In this document: one piece after another, positions 8,880-17,934 of the stretch
Position numbering within the stretch: the first letter of the stretch is position 1
Layout: the number at the start of each line of letters is the position of its first letter
NCBI RefSeq assembly: GCF_006335115.1
Contig: NZ_VDMJ01000006.1
Coordinates: 62,001 to 126,000 of the forward strand
From: Streptomyces sp. NP160
Lineage (GTDB): Bacteria; Actinomycetota; Actinomycetes; Actinomycetales; Quadrisphaeraceae
Length of the DNA: 64,000 nucleotides
Reading direction: 5' to 3'
The notes under the pieces: model-generated
Database searches by the model: none
Seen by the model: only the letters and a program-made list of their open reading frames with translations
Told to the model about the DNA's origin: nothing
Program-made: the position numbers and the translations under genes

Positions 8880-8957
8880 GGTCGCACCGGCGTGCAGAGA
8901 TCGCCCGACGAGCGCACGGAACGCCGTTCCGACCACTTCTGCACGCCGCCGCGACCA
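8880..8957. repeat. Nested hairpin made of two inverted copies of the 23-bp repeat
   Basis: GGTCGCACCGGCGTGCAGA (8880-8898) pairs with the copy at 8935-8957. The loop between them holds a second palindrome, CGGAACG-C-CGTTCCG (about 8917-8931). This REP-like structure lies just upstream of the DUF559 gene and its right arm is the right inverted repeat. Confidence 0.7.
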
Positions 8958-9181
8958 CCAGGTCGGTGCGCAGCAGCGCCGCGTCCGTCACCGCGGACCT
9001 CCTGGGCCGGTGGCCGGGCTGCGGTGGAAGCCTGCCCGTCCGCAGCTCCCCCGCCGCCACGGCCAAGGGCTCGAAGTCCACCGCCGACAGCCACCGGTCG
9101 AGGTCGGCACGCGCGGGCAGCGTCCCGTCTCCTCGGGAGCCGGGTCCGCCCTCCCTGCCCGCGCGGTCCTCCACCGGCCCG

Positions 9182-9206
9182 CGTTCCCCGTGGAACGCGT
9201 GGAACG
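9182..9206. repeat. 25-bp direct repeat, right copy
   Basis: Exact copy of 7828-7852, located a few bases beyond the stop codon end of the MFS gene. It contains the GTTCCCCGTGGAAC palindrome. Confidence 0.85.
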
Positions 9207-9217
9207 GCGCGAGTCGC

Positions 9218-10636
9218 TCAGGAGGCCCTGGCTCCGGCGCGCGACGACGCAGCGCTCAGGGCTGCTACCGCCACCCACCAGGCGGCGACCGCCACGAGGA
9301 CTGGCACCGAGTAGCCGTCCACCGGAAGCACGAGGGCGGCGAGACCGGCCGCGGCGACCGTCGCCGCGTTGGTGAGCACGTCGTAGAGCACGAAGACGCG
9401 CCCCCGGAAGCTGTCGTCGACCCCTGTCTGCACCAGGGTGTCCACGGAGATCTTCACGCTCTGCGCCGTGAGACCGAGCAGCCCGGCGGCCACCACGAGA
9501 GCGGTCGGACCGGGAGCCAGGACCAGCACCAGGGGAGCCGCCGCCGAGGCGGCAGCGGCGAGGACCGCCCACCGCTGGGGCCCGAGCCGCCTCGCGGCCA
9601 CGGGCGTCAGCGCCGCGGCCAGCGCGAAGCCGAGGCCGGACGCCAGCGTGACGGCTCCTACGAGAGCGGTCGCGGCCAGCAGGCCCGAGCTGCTCCCCGT
9701 GCTGCCTGCCGGTGCAGCGCTCGCCGGGGAGTCGGCCGCTGTGCGCGCGTAGAGCAGCGACAGCACCAGCGCGACGCCGTACCCCAGGCGGTGCGCGCCG
9801 ATGAGCAGCAGCGCGCGGGCCGCCGTCCGCCGCTCGCGCAGGTGGCGCAGCGCACCGACCAGGTCGCGCTCCGGACGGGCGTGTTGGGCGACGTCGTCGG
9901 CTCCGGGGCCGAGCTCGTCCCGGCCGATGCGCAGCGCGACCGTCCCCGCGGCAGCGCACAGCAGCACCGTGCCGAGGAGGAGGCGCGCGTCGCCCACGTC
10001 CCCGAGCCCGACGAGGGGGTGCACGGCCAGTGCGAGGGCGCCGGCGGCCAGGGCCGTGGCGCTGCCGGCGGTGGGGACGACGGCGTTGGCGGCCACGAGG
10101 TCGCGCGCCGGCAGCACCCGCGGCAGCGACGCCGAGAGCGCCGCGAGCAGCAGGCGGTTGACCGACAGGTACGCCAGCGCCACGACGAGCACGGCCACCG
10201 GGGGACCGGCGACGACGGCGAGCGACGCGGCCAGGGCGAGCACGGCCCGCGTCGCCGACGCCACCACGAGCACCTGGCGCCGGCGGAACCTGTCGAGCAC
10301 AGCCGCCGCCCAGGGGCCGACGATCGTGAAGGGCAGCAGGAGCACGGCCATCGCGCCCGCGATGGCGGCGGGCGAAGCGGCTCGCTCGGGGGAGAGCAGC
10401 ACGAAGGAGGCCAGGGCCGCCTGCAGCACCCCGTCGCCCGCCTGTCCCAGCAGGCGCACCCCGACGAGCCGTCGCGCACCTGGCGCACGGGCGACCGCGG
10501 CGGCTCCGGCGAGCAGACCCGAGGTCTCGCGCGTGGAGGGGGTGGAGGGGGTGGACGGCCGACGGCCCGGCTCCTCAGAGGGGGCCGGGCCGTCGGTGTG
10601 GGCAGCGTCGATGGGTCCAGTGTCTCCCACCGGCAC
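9218..10636 (-). CDS. MFS transporter
   Basis: A membrane protein of about 472 residues with some 12 hydrophobic segments. The family loop DRFRRRQVLVVASATRA lies between segments 2 and 3, and DDSFRGRVFVLYDVLTNAAT near the C-terminus resembles the enterobactin-exporter-like/MFS_3 type. The N-terminus carries a short PSTPSTPST repeat. The GTG at 10636 lies 17 bp after the ino1 stop on the same strand, so it probably belongs to the padR-ino1 transcript; a GTG two codons later is also possible. An MFS gene in this position is, from memory, typical of the actinobacterial ino1 neighbourhood. The substrate is unknown. Confidence 0.8.
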   Translation of the reverse strand: MPVGDTGPIDAAHTDGPAPSEEPGRRPSTPSTPSTRETSGLLAGAAAVARAPGARRLVGVRLLGQAGDGVLQAALASFVLLSPERAASPAAIAGAMAVLLLPFTIVGPWAAAVLDRFRRRQVLVVASATRAVLALAASLAVVAGPPVAVLVVALAYLSVNRLLLAALSASLPRVLPARDLVAANAVVPTAGSATALAAGALALAVHPLVGLGDVGDARLLLGTVLLCAAAGTVALRIGRDELGPGADDVAQHARPERDLVGALRHLRERRTAARALLLIGAHRLGYGVALVLSLLYARTAADSPASAAPAGSTGSSSGLLAATALVGAVTLASGLGFALAAALTPVAARRLGPQRWAVLAAAASAAAPLVLVLAPGPTALVVAAGLLGLTAQSVKISVDTLVQTGVDDSFRGRVFVLYDVLTNAATVAAAGLAALVLPVDGYSVPVLVAVAAWWVAVAALSAASSRAGARAS

Positions 10637-10653
10637 CGCGGGTGGTGCCTGGG

Positions 10654-11733
10654 TCAGCGCTCGTTGGTGCCGGCGATGAAGGCCTCGACGTCGTCCTTGG
10701 CCTTGTCGTCGCGCTTCTGCACCGGCGGCGACTTCATGAAGTAGGACGACGGCGACGTCAGCGGGCCGCCGATGCCGCGGTCCAGGCCGATCTTCGCGGC
10801 GCGCAGCGCGTCGATGATGACGCCGGCCGAGTTCGGGGAGTCCCAGACCTCGAGCTTGTACTCCATGTTCAGGGGCACGTCGCCGAAGTTGCGGGCCTCC
10901 ATGCGCACGTAGGCCCACTTGCGGTCGTCGAGCCACTCGACGTAGTCGCTCGGACCGATGTGGACGTTGCGCTTGCCGAGGTCGTGGTCGACGTTGCTCG
11001 TCACGGCCTGCGTCTTGGAGATCTTCTTGGACTCGAGGCGGTCGCGCTCGAGCATGTTCTTGAAGTCCATGTTGCCGCCGACGTTGAGCTGGTACGTCCG
11101 GTCGACGATGACGCCGCGGTCCTCGAAGAGGCGCATCAGCGCGCGGTGCGTGATGGTCGCACCGATCTGGGACTTGATGTCGTCCCCGACGATCGGCACG
11201 CCGGCGTCGGTGAACTTCTGCGCCCACTCCGGGTCGGAGGCGATGAACACCGGCAGCGCGTTGACGAAGGCGACCTTGGCGTCGATGGCGCACTGCGCGT
11301 AGAACTCCGCGGCGTCCTCGGAGCCCACGGGCAGGTAGCAGACCAGGACGTCGGCACGGGCGTCCTTGAGCGCCTGCACCACGTCGACCGGCGCGGCGTC
11401 GGACTCCTCGATGGTCTCGCGGTAGTACTTGCCGAGGCCGTCGTGCGTGACGCCGCGCTGCACCGGCACGCCCAGCGGCGGCACGTCAGCGATCTTGATG
11501 GTGTTGTTCTCCGAGTTGAAGATCGCCTCGGACAGGTCGAAGCCGACCTTCTTGGCGTCCACGTCGAACGCGGCCACGAACTCGATGTCCGAGATGTGGT
11601 ACTCGCCGAAGCGGACGTGCATGAGGCCGGGGACGGTCGCGTCGTCCGCGGCGTCCTTGTAGTACTCGACGCCCTGGATCAGGGACGCGGCGCAGTTGCC
11701 GACGCCCACGACGGCGACGCGGATGGAGCCCAT
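10654..11733 (-). CDS. ino1: Inositol-3-phosphate synthase
   Basis: A 359-residue NAD-dependent enzyme making myo-inositol 1-phosphate from glucose 6-phosphate, the entry to phosphatidylinositol and, in Actinobacteria, mycothiol. The Rossmann start is [17 protein letters not shown]. Family blocks [34 protein letters not shown], and [12 protein letters not shown] are present, with the C-terminal [11 protein letters not shown] block. The ATG at 11733 is chosen because GAGGAGAG lies 7 nt upstream; an in-frame upstream start would overlap padR. It follows padR by 11 bp and is probably controlled with it from the palindrome at 12481-12505. Confidence 0.97.
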   Translation of the reverse strand: MGSIRVAVVGVGNCAASLIQGVEYYKDAADDATVPGLMHVRFGEYHISDIEFVAAFDVDAKKVGFDLSEAIFNSENNTIKIADVPPLGVPVQRGVTHDGLGKYYRETIEESDAAPVDVVQALKDARADVLVCYLPVGSEDAAEFYAQCAIDAKVAFVNALPVFIASDPEWAQKFTDAGVPIVGDDIKSQIGATITHRALMRLFEDRGVIVDRTYQLNVGGNMDFKNMLERDRLESKKISKTQAVTSNVDHDLGKRNVHIGPSDYVEWLDDRKWAYVRMEARNFGDVPLNMEYKLEVWDSPNSAGVIIDALRAAKIGLDRGIGGPLTSPSSYFMKSPPVQKRDDKAKDDVEAFIAGTNER

Positions 11734-11744
11734 CCGTTCTCTCC

Positions 11745-12422
11745 TCACTGGTTGGACGACAGCTGGCCGGTCGGCTGGCTGGTACTGCTGGCCGGTCCCT
11801 CCCCGTCAGCGCCGGATCGCGCGGAGGGGGAGGGCGGCGGTGCTTGCGGGGACCTGGACGGCGCCCCGGGCCCGGACCCGGAGCCGCGCTCGCGCTCGAC
11901 GAGCTCGTCGAGCCAGCGCAGCTCCCGCTCCAGGGAGTCGGTGGTGTGGCGGTGCAGCTCCGCCGACCAGCTGTCGGCGCGGGCGCTGGCGCCGGCGGCG
12001 CTGACGCGCTCGAGGCGCTCGACCACGCGGGTGCGGCGCCCCTCGAGGATGCGCAGCCTGGTGGCGGGGTCGGTGCTGCCGAAGAAGGCGAAGTGGACGT
12101 CGAACTGCTCGTCCTCCCACGTCGCAGGACCGGAGCTGGCGAGCAGCGAGCGCAGCTGGGCGCGGCCGGCGTCGGTGAGCTGGTAGACGACGCGGCTGCG
12201 CTTGCCGGCCAGCGGCGGGGTGGCGGTGGTGGGCGAGCTCTGCGTGATCCAGCCGCGCTCCTCCATGGAGCGCAGTGCCGGGTAGAGGCTGCCGAAGGAG
12301 ATGCGGCGCCGCAGGGGGCCGATCACGAGGTCGATGCGCTTGCGCAGCTCGTAGCCGTGCAGAGGGGCGTCGTCCAGGAGGCCGAGGACGGCGATGGTCA
12401 GCGCGTCGGAGCCTCGTGCCAC
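11745..12422 (-). CDS. PadR family transcriptional regulator
   Basis: A 225-residue regulator. The PadR winged helix fills residues 1-95 ([37 protein letters not shown]), followed by a helical Vir-like dimerisation domain with [18 protein letters not shown] Pro/Ser-rich tail of about 40 residues follows. The GTG at 12422 follows AGAGGGGGA by 8 nt. Its stop overlaps the ino1 ribosome-site region, so the two are coupled. Position and orientation match Rv0047c-Rv0046c of M. tuberculosis, from memory. The palindrome 60-80 bp upstream is the obvious operator, giving autoregulation and control of inositol synthesis. The ligand is unknown. Confidence 0.92.
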   Translation of the reverse strand: MARGSDALTIAVLGLLDDAPLHGYELRKRIDLVIGPLRRRISFGSLYPALRSMEERGWITQSSPTTATPPLAGKRSRVVYQLTDAGRAQLRSLLASSGPATWEDEQFDVHFAFFGSTDPATRLRILEGRRTRVVERLERVSAAGASARADSWSAELHRHTTDSLERELRWLDELVERERGSGSGPGAPSRSPQAPPPSPSARSGADGEGPASSTSQPTGQLSSNQ

Positions 12423-12480
12423 GCGCCGTCCCCCTCTGCTGTCGTCCCGGACGCCCGCTCAGCGGGGCGCGGGCGCAGTG

Positions 12481-12505
12481 CTGATGTATCGGGCCGATAC
12501 ATCAG
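12481..12505. promoter_or_regulatory. PadR-type operator upstream of padR-ino1
   Basis: A perfect 25-bp palindrome, CTGATGTATCGG-G-CCGATACATCAG. PadR-family operators typically have ATGT...ACAT ends, matched here as ATGTAT/ATACAT. It lies 58-83 bp upstream of the padR start and 178 bp ahead of the divergent PBP gene, which it might also affect. Confidence 0.85.
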
Positions 12506-12682
12506 CGGACTGTAGCGACGCAGCGGTGCGTGCGCGACTCGTGACCCACCCGTGCAGCCGAAGACCAGTGCCGCTTCAGGTCAGCGCCGCATACTGGCGG
12601 GGACTCGAGACCGCTCCGCCCGCGGCACCACCCGAGCCCAGGACGGGCCGGAGGCGCCCGCACGACTCCAGGGACGCACCCG

Positions 12683-15067
12683 GTGCCTTCTCACCCCCAG
12701 GCCCCCAGCCGCCGCTCCGCCCCCGCCGCACGCCCGACGGCCCGCACGGCCGACCCGCGCCACGGCGGTGCCGGTGGGCAGCGACCGCCGGCGCCGAAGC
12801 GCCGGCGCCGCTGGCTGCCGTCGTGGCAGCTGGTGGTCAGCGGGCTGCTCCTGCTGGTGATCATGGTGGTCGGTGCCGGGGCGTTCGCCTACGCCACCAC
12901 CTCGACGCCGTCCATGAACGGTGACGCGCTCAAGGCGACGACCACCGTCTACTACAGCGACGGCACCACGGTCATGGGCGAGCTCAACGACGGCATCGAC
13001 AGGAAGCCGCTCGAGCCGGACCAGATGCCCAAGTCCGCGAAGGACGCCGCCGTGGCCTCGGAGGACCGCACCTTCTACGAGAACAAGGGCGTCTCCGTCA
13101 CCGGCATCGGTCGTGCGGTCTGGGGCGTGCTGACGGGCAACCCCGACCTCGGCGGCGGGTCGACCATCACGCAGCAGTACGTGAAGAACATCACCGGCAA
13201 CGACCAGCGCGCCTACACGCGCAAGGCCACCGAGGCCATCCAGGCCCTCAAGGTGGACCAGCAGTACTCCAAGGACCAGATCCTCACGAGCTACCTCAAC
13301 ACCGTCTACTTCGGGCGCGGCGCCTACGGCATCGGCGCCGCCACGGAGGCCTACTTCGGCCCGGACGCCGACCCGACGCAGCTGACCAACGAGCAGGCCG
13401 CGCTCCTCATCGGCATCCTCCCGGCCCCCTCTGCGTGGGACCCCGCGGTCGACCAGGCGAACGCCCAGAAGCGCTACACGTACGTGATGGGCGCCATGCA
13501 GCAGATGGGGTTCGTCTCCGCCGCTGAGGTCGCGGCCAACCCGACCATCCCGCCCACGGTCGACCAGCTGAAGCCGGAGTGGTCCAAGGGCCCCAACGGC
13601 TACATCCTGCAGGCCGTCGTCGAGGAGATCGCCAACCTCGGCAAGACGCAGAACTTCACCGTGGGCACCCTCGACGGCGGCAGCCAGACGCTGACCACGA
13701 CGGACCAGGTGGAGACCGCCGGCCTCACGGTGGTGACCACGGTCGACAAGGGCCTGCAGGACTCCGCCGTCGCGACCATGGAGGACCCGAAGGCCTACCC
13801 GACGAACGGGCGGCCGGACACCGTGCGCGCGGGTCTCGTGTCCGTGGACCCCGCCACCGGCGGTGTCCGCGCGATGTACGCCGGCGAGGACCCGCAGACG
13901 CAGTACGACTCCGTCACCAAGGGCTCCGCACAGGCGGGGTCGACCTTCAAGCCGTTCACGCTCCTCGCGGCGCTCGAGAGCGGGGAGTACACGCTCTCCG
14001 ACACCTTCGACGGAGCGAGCCCGCAGACCTTCGACGGGTACAGGGTGAAGAACTACGGCAGCGGCAACGGCGAGCAGTTCGGCGACATCAACCTCGTCAA
14101 GGCCACCGCCGACTCCGTGAACACCGTCTACGTGCACCTCAACGAGGAGATCGGCCCTGACAAGACGGCCGACGTGGCGAAGCGGCTCGGGGCGCCGGTC
14201 GCCGACAACGAGACGGACCTCCTCTCCAACGTGCTGGGGACGTCGACGGTCAGGCCGATCCAGATGGCCCAGGCCTACGCCGCCCTCGCGAACGGGGGCG
14301 AGGTGCACACGGCGCACTTCGTGAAGTCGATCAACCAGGGCGAGACCCCGCGGTACACCGAGGACCTCCGACCGACGGCCACCTTCGACCAGCAGGCCGT
14401 GGCGGACACCGTCTACGCCATGCAGCAGGTGACGAAGAGCGGCGGCACCGCGGCCAGCGTGGGCAGCGCCTTCGGCAAGCGCCCGATCGCCGGCAAGACC
14501 GGGACGACGAACGACAGCTACGCCGCCTGGTTCAACGGCTTCACGCCGCAGCTGCAGACCGCTGTCGTCCTCTACAACAGCGGCGAGGGCGGCAAGCAGC
14601 TTCCCCTCGGCTCCTGGGGCGGCGTCAGGAGCGACATCACCGGCGGCACCATCCCCGCCAAGATCTGGACCTCCTACATGACCAAGGCGCTCAAGGGCAC
14701 GGACGTCCTGCAGTTCCCGAAGCCGTCGAAGCAGGTGAGCGCCGCGCCCTCGCCGACGGCCACCCCGACGCCGACCGAGACCGCGACGGCCTCCCCCTCG
14801 GACACGCCGACCGACGGCGCGACCGACGGGGCCACGGACGGCGCCACGGACGGCGCGACCGACGGTCCCGGGAACGGCGGCGGCAACGGCAACGGCGGCG
14901 GGAACGGGGGCGACGGCGGCGACGGCGGCGAGGACCAGGGCGACACCGCTCAGGCCGCCGGCCCGCCCGGTCTCGCCGACCGCGTCGCGGCGCGCCTCGG
15001 CCAGGCGCGCCCCGGCCAGCAGGCGACCGGCGGCCCGGCGGGCCCCGGCGGGCGCGGCCAGGGCTGA
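12683..15067 (+). CDS. Bifunctional penicillin-binding protein (class A PBP)
   Basis: A 794-residue class A PBP polymerising and cross-linking peptidoglycan. A basic cytoplasmic tail precedes one membrane helix (about residues 48-70). The GT51 domain has the catalytic EDRTFYENKG (Glu about 127) and GGSTITQQYVKN. The transpeptidase has GSTFKP (Ser about 420, Lys about 423), SVN, and KTGTTND (about 605-611). The tail is low complexity, with four TDGA-type repeats then a Gly/Asn stretch. The GTG at 12683 is preceded by AGGGA about 9 nt upstream. It is followed at 58 bp by the GT87-like gene, the same pair as ponA1-Rv0051 in mycobacteria, from memory. Confidence 0.95.
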   Translation: MPSHPQAPSRRSAPAARPTARTADPRHGGAGGQRPPAPKRRRRWLPSWQLVVSGLLLLVIMVVGAGAFAYATTSTPSMNGDALKATTTVYYSDGTTVMGELNDGIDRKPLEPDQMPKSAKDAAVASEDRTFYENKGVSVTGIGRAVWGVLTGNPDLGGGSTITQQYVKNITGNDQRAYTRKATEAIQALKVDQQYSKDQILTSYLNTVYFGRGAYGIGAATEAYFGPDADPTQLTNEQAALLIGILPAPSAWDPAVDQANAQKRYTYVMGAMQQMGFVSAAEVAANPTIPPTVDQLKPEWSKGPNGYILQAVVEEIANLGKTQNFTVGTLDGGSQTLTTTDQVETAGLTVVTTVDKGLQDSAVATMEDPKAYPTNGRPDTVRAGLVSVDPATGGVRAMYAGEDPQTQYDSVTKGSAQAGSTFKPFTLLAALESGEYTLSDTFDGASPQTFDGYRVKNYGSGNGEQFGDINLVKATADSVNTVYVHLNEEIGPDKTADVAKRLGAPVADNETDLLSNVLGTSTVRPIQMAQAYAALANGGEVHTAHFVKSINQGETPRYTEDLRPTATFDQQAVADTVYAMQQVTKSGGTAASVGSAFGKRPIAGKTGTTNDSYAAWFNGFTPQLQTAVVLYNSGEGGKQLPLGSWGGVRSDITGGTIPAKIWTSYMTKALKGTDVLQFPKPSKQVSAAPSPTATPTPTETATASPSDTPTDGATDGATDGATDGATDGPGNGGGNGNGGGNGGDGGDGGEDQGDTAQAAGPPGLADRVAARLGQARPGQQATGGPAGPGGRGQG

Positions 15068-15125
15068 CCGGGACCGGTCGGGACTGGCGGCGGCCACCGG
15101 CAGCGGGTGGGGGACGATCTCGGAC

Positions 15126-16520
15126 GTGGGTGCACCCAGCCGCAGCGACGCCGTCGTCAGGGCCGCCAGCGAGGCGGTGGGTGGCCCGCTCGGTGACCGC
15201 GCCGCCACGACACCTCCCCCGGGTGCGGGCGGCCGCCTGTGGGGTGCTGCTCCCCTGCTGGCGCTGGCGGCCGTCGTGCCGGTGGCCCTCGCGGCGCTGA
15301 CCCGCCAGCACTGCCGCGCCACCGGGTGGGCGTCGCCCGACCAGTTCGTCCACGCCTGCTACTCCGACGTCCCCGCCCTGGTGGCGAATGCCGGCGGAGC
15401 CAGCGGCCAGCCGCCGACCACCGCCGTCGTCCTGCGCCTGCTGGAGCTCGTCGGCACCACGCCCCGCGGCGCCTTCGACACCTCGGTGCTGCTGGCCGCG
15501 CTCGCGCTGTCCCTGGCCGCGGTGCTCGTGGTCCGGGCGCGCACCGGGGCGGCGGGTGCCTCCGGCTGGGACGCCGCCCTCGTCGCCCTCAGCCCCGTGG
15601 TCGTCACCGCCGGGCTCGTCTCCGTGGACCTCGTGGCGGTGACCCTCCTCGCCGGAGCGCTGCTGGCCCTCGCGCGCCGACGCCCCGCCGTCGCGGGCGC
15701 GCTCGTGGGTGTCGCCGCGGGTGTCAGGCCGGCGGTCGCGCTCGTCGTCGTCGCCGTCTGGCTCGTGGTGCTCCTCGGTCGGCGGTCGCGCCGCGGCGCC
15801 CCGGCCGCGGCCGAGACCGAGCCGCTCTCCGCCCTCGACGCCCTGGCCGCCACGGCCGCCGCCGTGCTCGCCGGCGGCCTGGTGACGCTGGTGTCGAGCA
15901 TCCCCCTGGGCGGGCTGGACGGCGGATCCCGCTGGTGGGACGGCTCGGGCGGGGCGGGCTTCGGCTCCCTGTGGCTGCTGCCCGGCCTTCAGGGGGACCT
16001 GCCCGACGGCAGCCGGCTCCCCTGGTCCGCCCTCCCCGCTGGGGCCGTGACGGCCCTGGCGGGAGCCGGGCTGCTGGTCGTCGTCCTCCTCGCGACCGCT
16101 GCGGCGGTCCGCACGGCGGGCGCGGACCCCGTCCGCCGCCTCGCGGCCGTGGCGCTGGTGCTCGTGGCGGGTGGGCTCGCGGTCTCCCCCAGCGTGCCCG
16201 TGCAGGCCACCCTGGTGGTGCTGCCGCTGGCCGCCGTCGCCGCGCCGCGGTGGCGCGACCACCTGCCCTGGGCGCTGACCGAGTGCGCCTACGCCACCGG
16301 GACCTGGCTCTACCTGTACGCCACCAGCTCCGAGGACGGGCGCGGGATGTCGCCCGGCGGGTACGCCGTCCTGCTGGTGCTGCGGCTGGCGGCGCTCGCC
16401 CTCCTCGCCGTGCAGGGCGTCAGGACGACGGCGAGGTCGGCCGCGCCCGCCGGCTCGCGGCGTGCCGCGCGTGCGGCGGACGACGACGTCCGGGACCCCG
16501 TCCCGCAGCCGGTAGACTGA
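15126..16520 (+). CDS. Polytopic membrane protein, GT87/DUF2029-like
   Basis: A 464-residue protein with about 10-12 hydrophobic segments. A short periplasmic loop near the N-terminus holds HCRATGWASPDQFVHACYSD. The gene at this position between a class A PBP and rpsF in Actinobacteria is annotated as a GT87-type glycosyltransferase-like membrane protein. I see no clear catalytic motif beyond general resemblance to polyprenyl-phosphate-dependent mannosyltransferases, so enzymatic function is inferred. The GTG at 15126 has GACGAT ending 7 nt upstream and no ribosome site (leaderless type). Its end overlaps TAGACT, a possible -10 for the rpsF operon. Confidence 0.78.
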   Translation: MGAPSRSDAVVRAASEAVGGPLGDRAATTPPPGAGGRLWGAAPLLALAAVVPVALAALTRQHCRATGWASPDQFVHACYSDVPALVANAGGASGQPPTTAVVLRLLELVGTTPRGAFDTSVLLAALALSLAAVLVVRARTGAAGASGWDAALVALSPVVVTAGLVSVDLVAVTLLAGALLALARRRPAVAGALVGVAAGVRPAVALVVVAVWLVVLLGRRSRRGAPAAAETEPLSALDALAATAAAVLAGGLVTLVSSIPLGGLDGGSRWWDGSGGAGFGSLWLLPGLQGDLPDGSRLPWSALPAGAVTALAGAGLLVVVLLATAAAVRTAGADPVRRLAAVALVLVAGGLAVSPSVPVQATLVVLPLAAVAAPRWRDHLPWALTECAYATGTWLYLYATSSEDGRGMSPGGYAVLLVLRLAALALLAVQGVRTTARSAAPAGSRRAARAADDDVRDPVPQPVD

Positions 16521-16526
16521 CCTGCT

Positions 16527-16591
16527 GGTCCGGGTCCCCGGACCGCTGCCGCCCGCGAGGGCGGCGCCTCCTGTCACGGAGAGACCGTGAC
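16527..16591 (+). promoter_or_regulatory. Structured leader of the rpsF operon
   Basis: Three consecutive perfect hairpins lie between the upstream gene and rpsF: GGTCCGGG/CCCGGACC (16527-16544), GCCGCCC/GGGCGGC with a GCGA loop (16548-16565) and GTCACGG/CCGTGAC (16573-16591). They end 28 bases before the ATG. Leaders of rpsF operons in many bacteria bind the S6:S18 complex for feedback control; whether this one has the bulged CCG motif needs alignment. Confidence 0.55.
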
Positions 16592-16619
16592 CGCCGAGTC
16601 CAGAGGAGGTGGGTCGCTG

Positions 16620-16910
16620 ATGCGCGCCTACGAACTGATGGTCATCCTCGACGCCGAGCTCGAGGAGCGCACCGTCGCTCCCTCGCTCGACAGGTTCCTC
16701 AACGTCGTCCGCGCCGACGGTGGCACCGTCGAGAACGTCGACATCTGGGGCCGTCGTCGCCTGGCCTACGACATCGACAAGAAGTCCGAGGGCATCTACG
16801 CCGTCGTGACCATGAACACCGAGCCGGCCACCGCCAAGGAGCTCGACCGCCAGCTCAACCTCAACGAGGCCGTGCTGCGCACCAAGCTCCTGCGCCTCGA
16901 GACCGCCTGA
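16620..16910 (+). CDS. rpsF: 30S ribosomal protein S6
   Basis: A 96-residue S6, full family length, with [17 protein letters not shown] at the start and [20 protein letters not shown] in the core. The ATG at 16620 follows AGGAGGTGG by 7 nt. It is the first gene of the rpsF-ssb-rpsR-rplI operon. S6 pairs with S18 (rpsR, two genes on) on the platform of the small subunit. A structured leader precedes it, and TAGACT (16512-16517) could be its -10. Confidence 0.98.
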   Translation: MRAYELMVILDAELEERTVAPSLDRFLNVVRADGGTVENVDIWGRRRLAYDIDKKSEGIYAVVTMNTEPATAKELDRQLNLNEAVLRTKLLRLETA

Positions 16911-16993
16911 GACCCGCTGTCGGCGCCGGCTGCTAGACCGGCGCTGGACGCGGACCGCACGCGACGACACACCCAGCTGCTGAGGAGCACCCC

Positions 16994-17584
16994 ATGGCCG
17001 GCGAGACGACGATCACCGTCATCGGCAACCTGACGAGCGACCCCGAGCTGCGGTTCACCCCGTCCGGGGCTGCCGTGGCCGGCTTCACCGTGGCCTCCAC
17101 GCCGCGGACCTTCGACCGCCAGAGCAACGAGTGGAAGGACGGGGAGACCCTGTTCATGCGCTGCTCGGTCTGGCGCGACGCGGCGGAGAACGTCGCCGAG
17201 TCCCTGACCCGCGGCACGCGGGTCATCGTCACCGGCCGCCTGGTCTCGCGCTCGTACGAGACCAAGGAGGGCGAGAAGCGCACCACCATGGAGATGCAGG
17301 TCGACGAGATCGGCCCCTCCCTGCGGTACGCCAACGCCAAGGTCAACAAGACCCAGCGCTCCGGCGGTGGGGGCGGTGGCGGCTTCGGCGGCGGCGGCCA
17401 GGGCGGCGGCGGCTTCGGCGGCGGCTCCGGCGGCGGGGGCGGCTTCGGCGGCTCCTCCGGTGGCGGCCAGCAGTCCAACGACCCGTGGGCCACCGGCCCC
17501 TCGGGGGGCGGCGGCGGCCAGAGCTCCGGCTCCGGCGGCGGCAGCTGGGGCGGCGGCTCGTTCAACGACGACCCGCCGTTCTGA
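16994..17584 (+). CDS. ssb: Single-stranded DNA-binding protein
   Basis: A 196-residue SSB that coats single-stranded DNA and recruits replication and repair proteins. The OB-fold covers residues 1-110 ([57 protein letters not shown]). A long flexible Gly/Ser/Gln linker ends in the acidic interaction tip DDPPF, as in replicative SSBs. GAGGAGC precedes the ATG. It lies in the rpsF operon, with a 9-bp hairpin (17624-17648) between it and rpsR. Confidence 0.98.
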   Translation: MAGETTITVIGNLTSDPELRFTPSGAAVAGFTVASTPRTFDRQSNEWKDGETLFMRCSVWRDAAENVAESLTRGTRVIVTGRLVSRSYETKEGEKRTTMEMQVDEIGPSLRYANAKVNKTQRSGGGGGGGFGGGGQGGGGFGGGSGGGGGFGGSSGGGQQSNDPWATGPSGGGGGQSSGSGGGSWGGGSFNDDPPF

Positions 17585-17623
17585 CAGACGGATCTTCCAG
17601 ACCCACAGACCAACACCCACCAT

Positions 17624-17648
17624 CCCGGCCCCTGCCAGCGGGGCCGGG
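17624..17648 (+). promoter_or_regulatory. Intra-operon hairpin between ssb and rpsR
   Basis: CCCGGCCCC pairs with GGGGCCGGG around a 7-nt loop, 23 bases before rpsR. It could be a partial terminator or processing site that lowers ssb read-through into rpsR; no U-tract follows. Confidence 0.5.
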
Positions 17649-17670
17649 CTCCGAGAGAGGGAGCTCCACG

Positions 17671-17907
17671 ATGGCCAAGCCCGCTGTGCGCAAGCCCAAG
17701 AAGAAGGTCAACCCGCTCAAGGCGGCGAAGATCACCACGGTCGACTACAAGGACACCGCGCTGCTGCGGAAGTTCATCTCCGACCGCGGCAAGATCCGCG
17801 CCCGCCGCGTGACCGGTGTGTCCGTCCAGGAGCAGCGCCAGATCGCCACCGCCGTGAAGAACGCGCGCGAGATGGCCCTGCTGCCCTACACCAGCTCGCC
17901 GCGCTGA
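17671..17907 (+). CDS. rpsR: 30S ribosomal protein S18
   Basis: A 78-residue S18 with the family core [20 protein letters not shown] and [20 protein letters not shown]. No CXXC zinc motif is present: the N-terminus reads [16 protein letters not shown], so this is the zinc-free C-minus type. A paralogous C-plus copy may exist elsewhere but cannot be seen here. The ATG at 17671 follows GAGAGAGGGAG by 7 nt. It lies 27 bp before rplI. Confidence 0.98.
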   Translation: MAKPAVRKPKKKVNPLKAAKITTVDYKDTALLRKFISDRGKIRARRVTGVSVQEQRQIATAVKNAREMALLPYTSSPR

Positions 17908-17934
17908 CCCCCGGCTGACAGAGGAGACCGAGAG

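Larger units (their letters stand above)
8820..9217. other. Gap between DUF559 gene and MFS gene: promoter, DnaA-type box, nested hairpin, direct repeat
   Basis: Contains the leftward promoter of the DUF559 gene and an inverted pair TGTGGA/TCCACA at 8851-8867 whose right half is a perfect TTGTCCACA. It also holds a nested hairpin at 8880-8957 and the right 25-bp repeat at 9182-9206. A minus-strand frame of 122 codons crosses it (9174-8806) but lacks a ribosome site or recognisable family, and I do not call it. Confidence 0.5.

Noticed and set aside
8989-9174. Possible short minus-strand gene between the DUF559 and MFS genes
   Set aside because: One fragment (ADLDRWLSAVDFEPLAVAAG) looks protein-like, but the frame then runs through the repeats into the DUF559 gene, and no ribosome site, promoter box or family is seen. 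It may be a gene remnant.
12581-15322. Minus-strand 913-codon open frame
   Set aside because: Antisense to the PBP gene, whose catalytic motifs are unmistakable.
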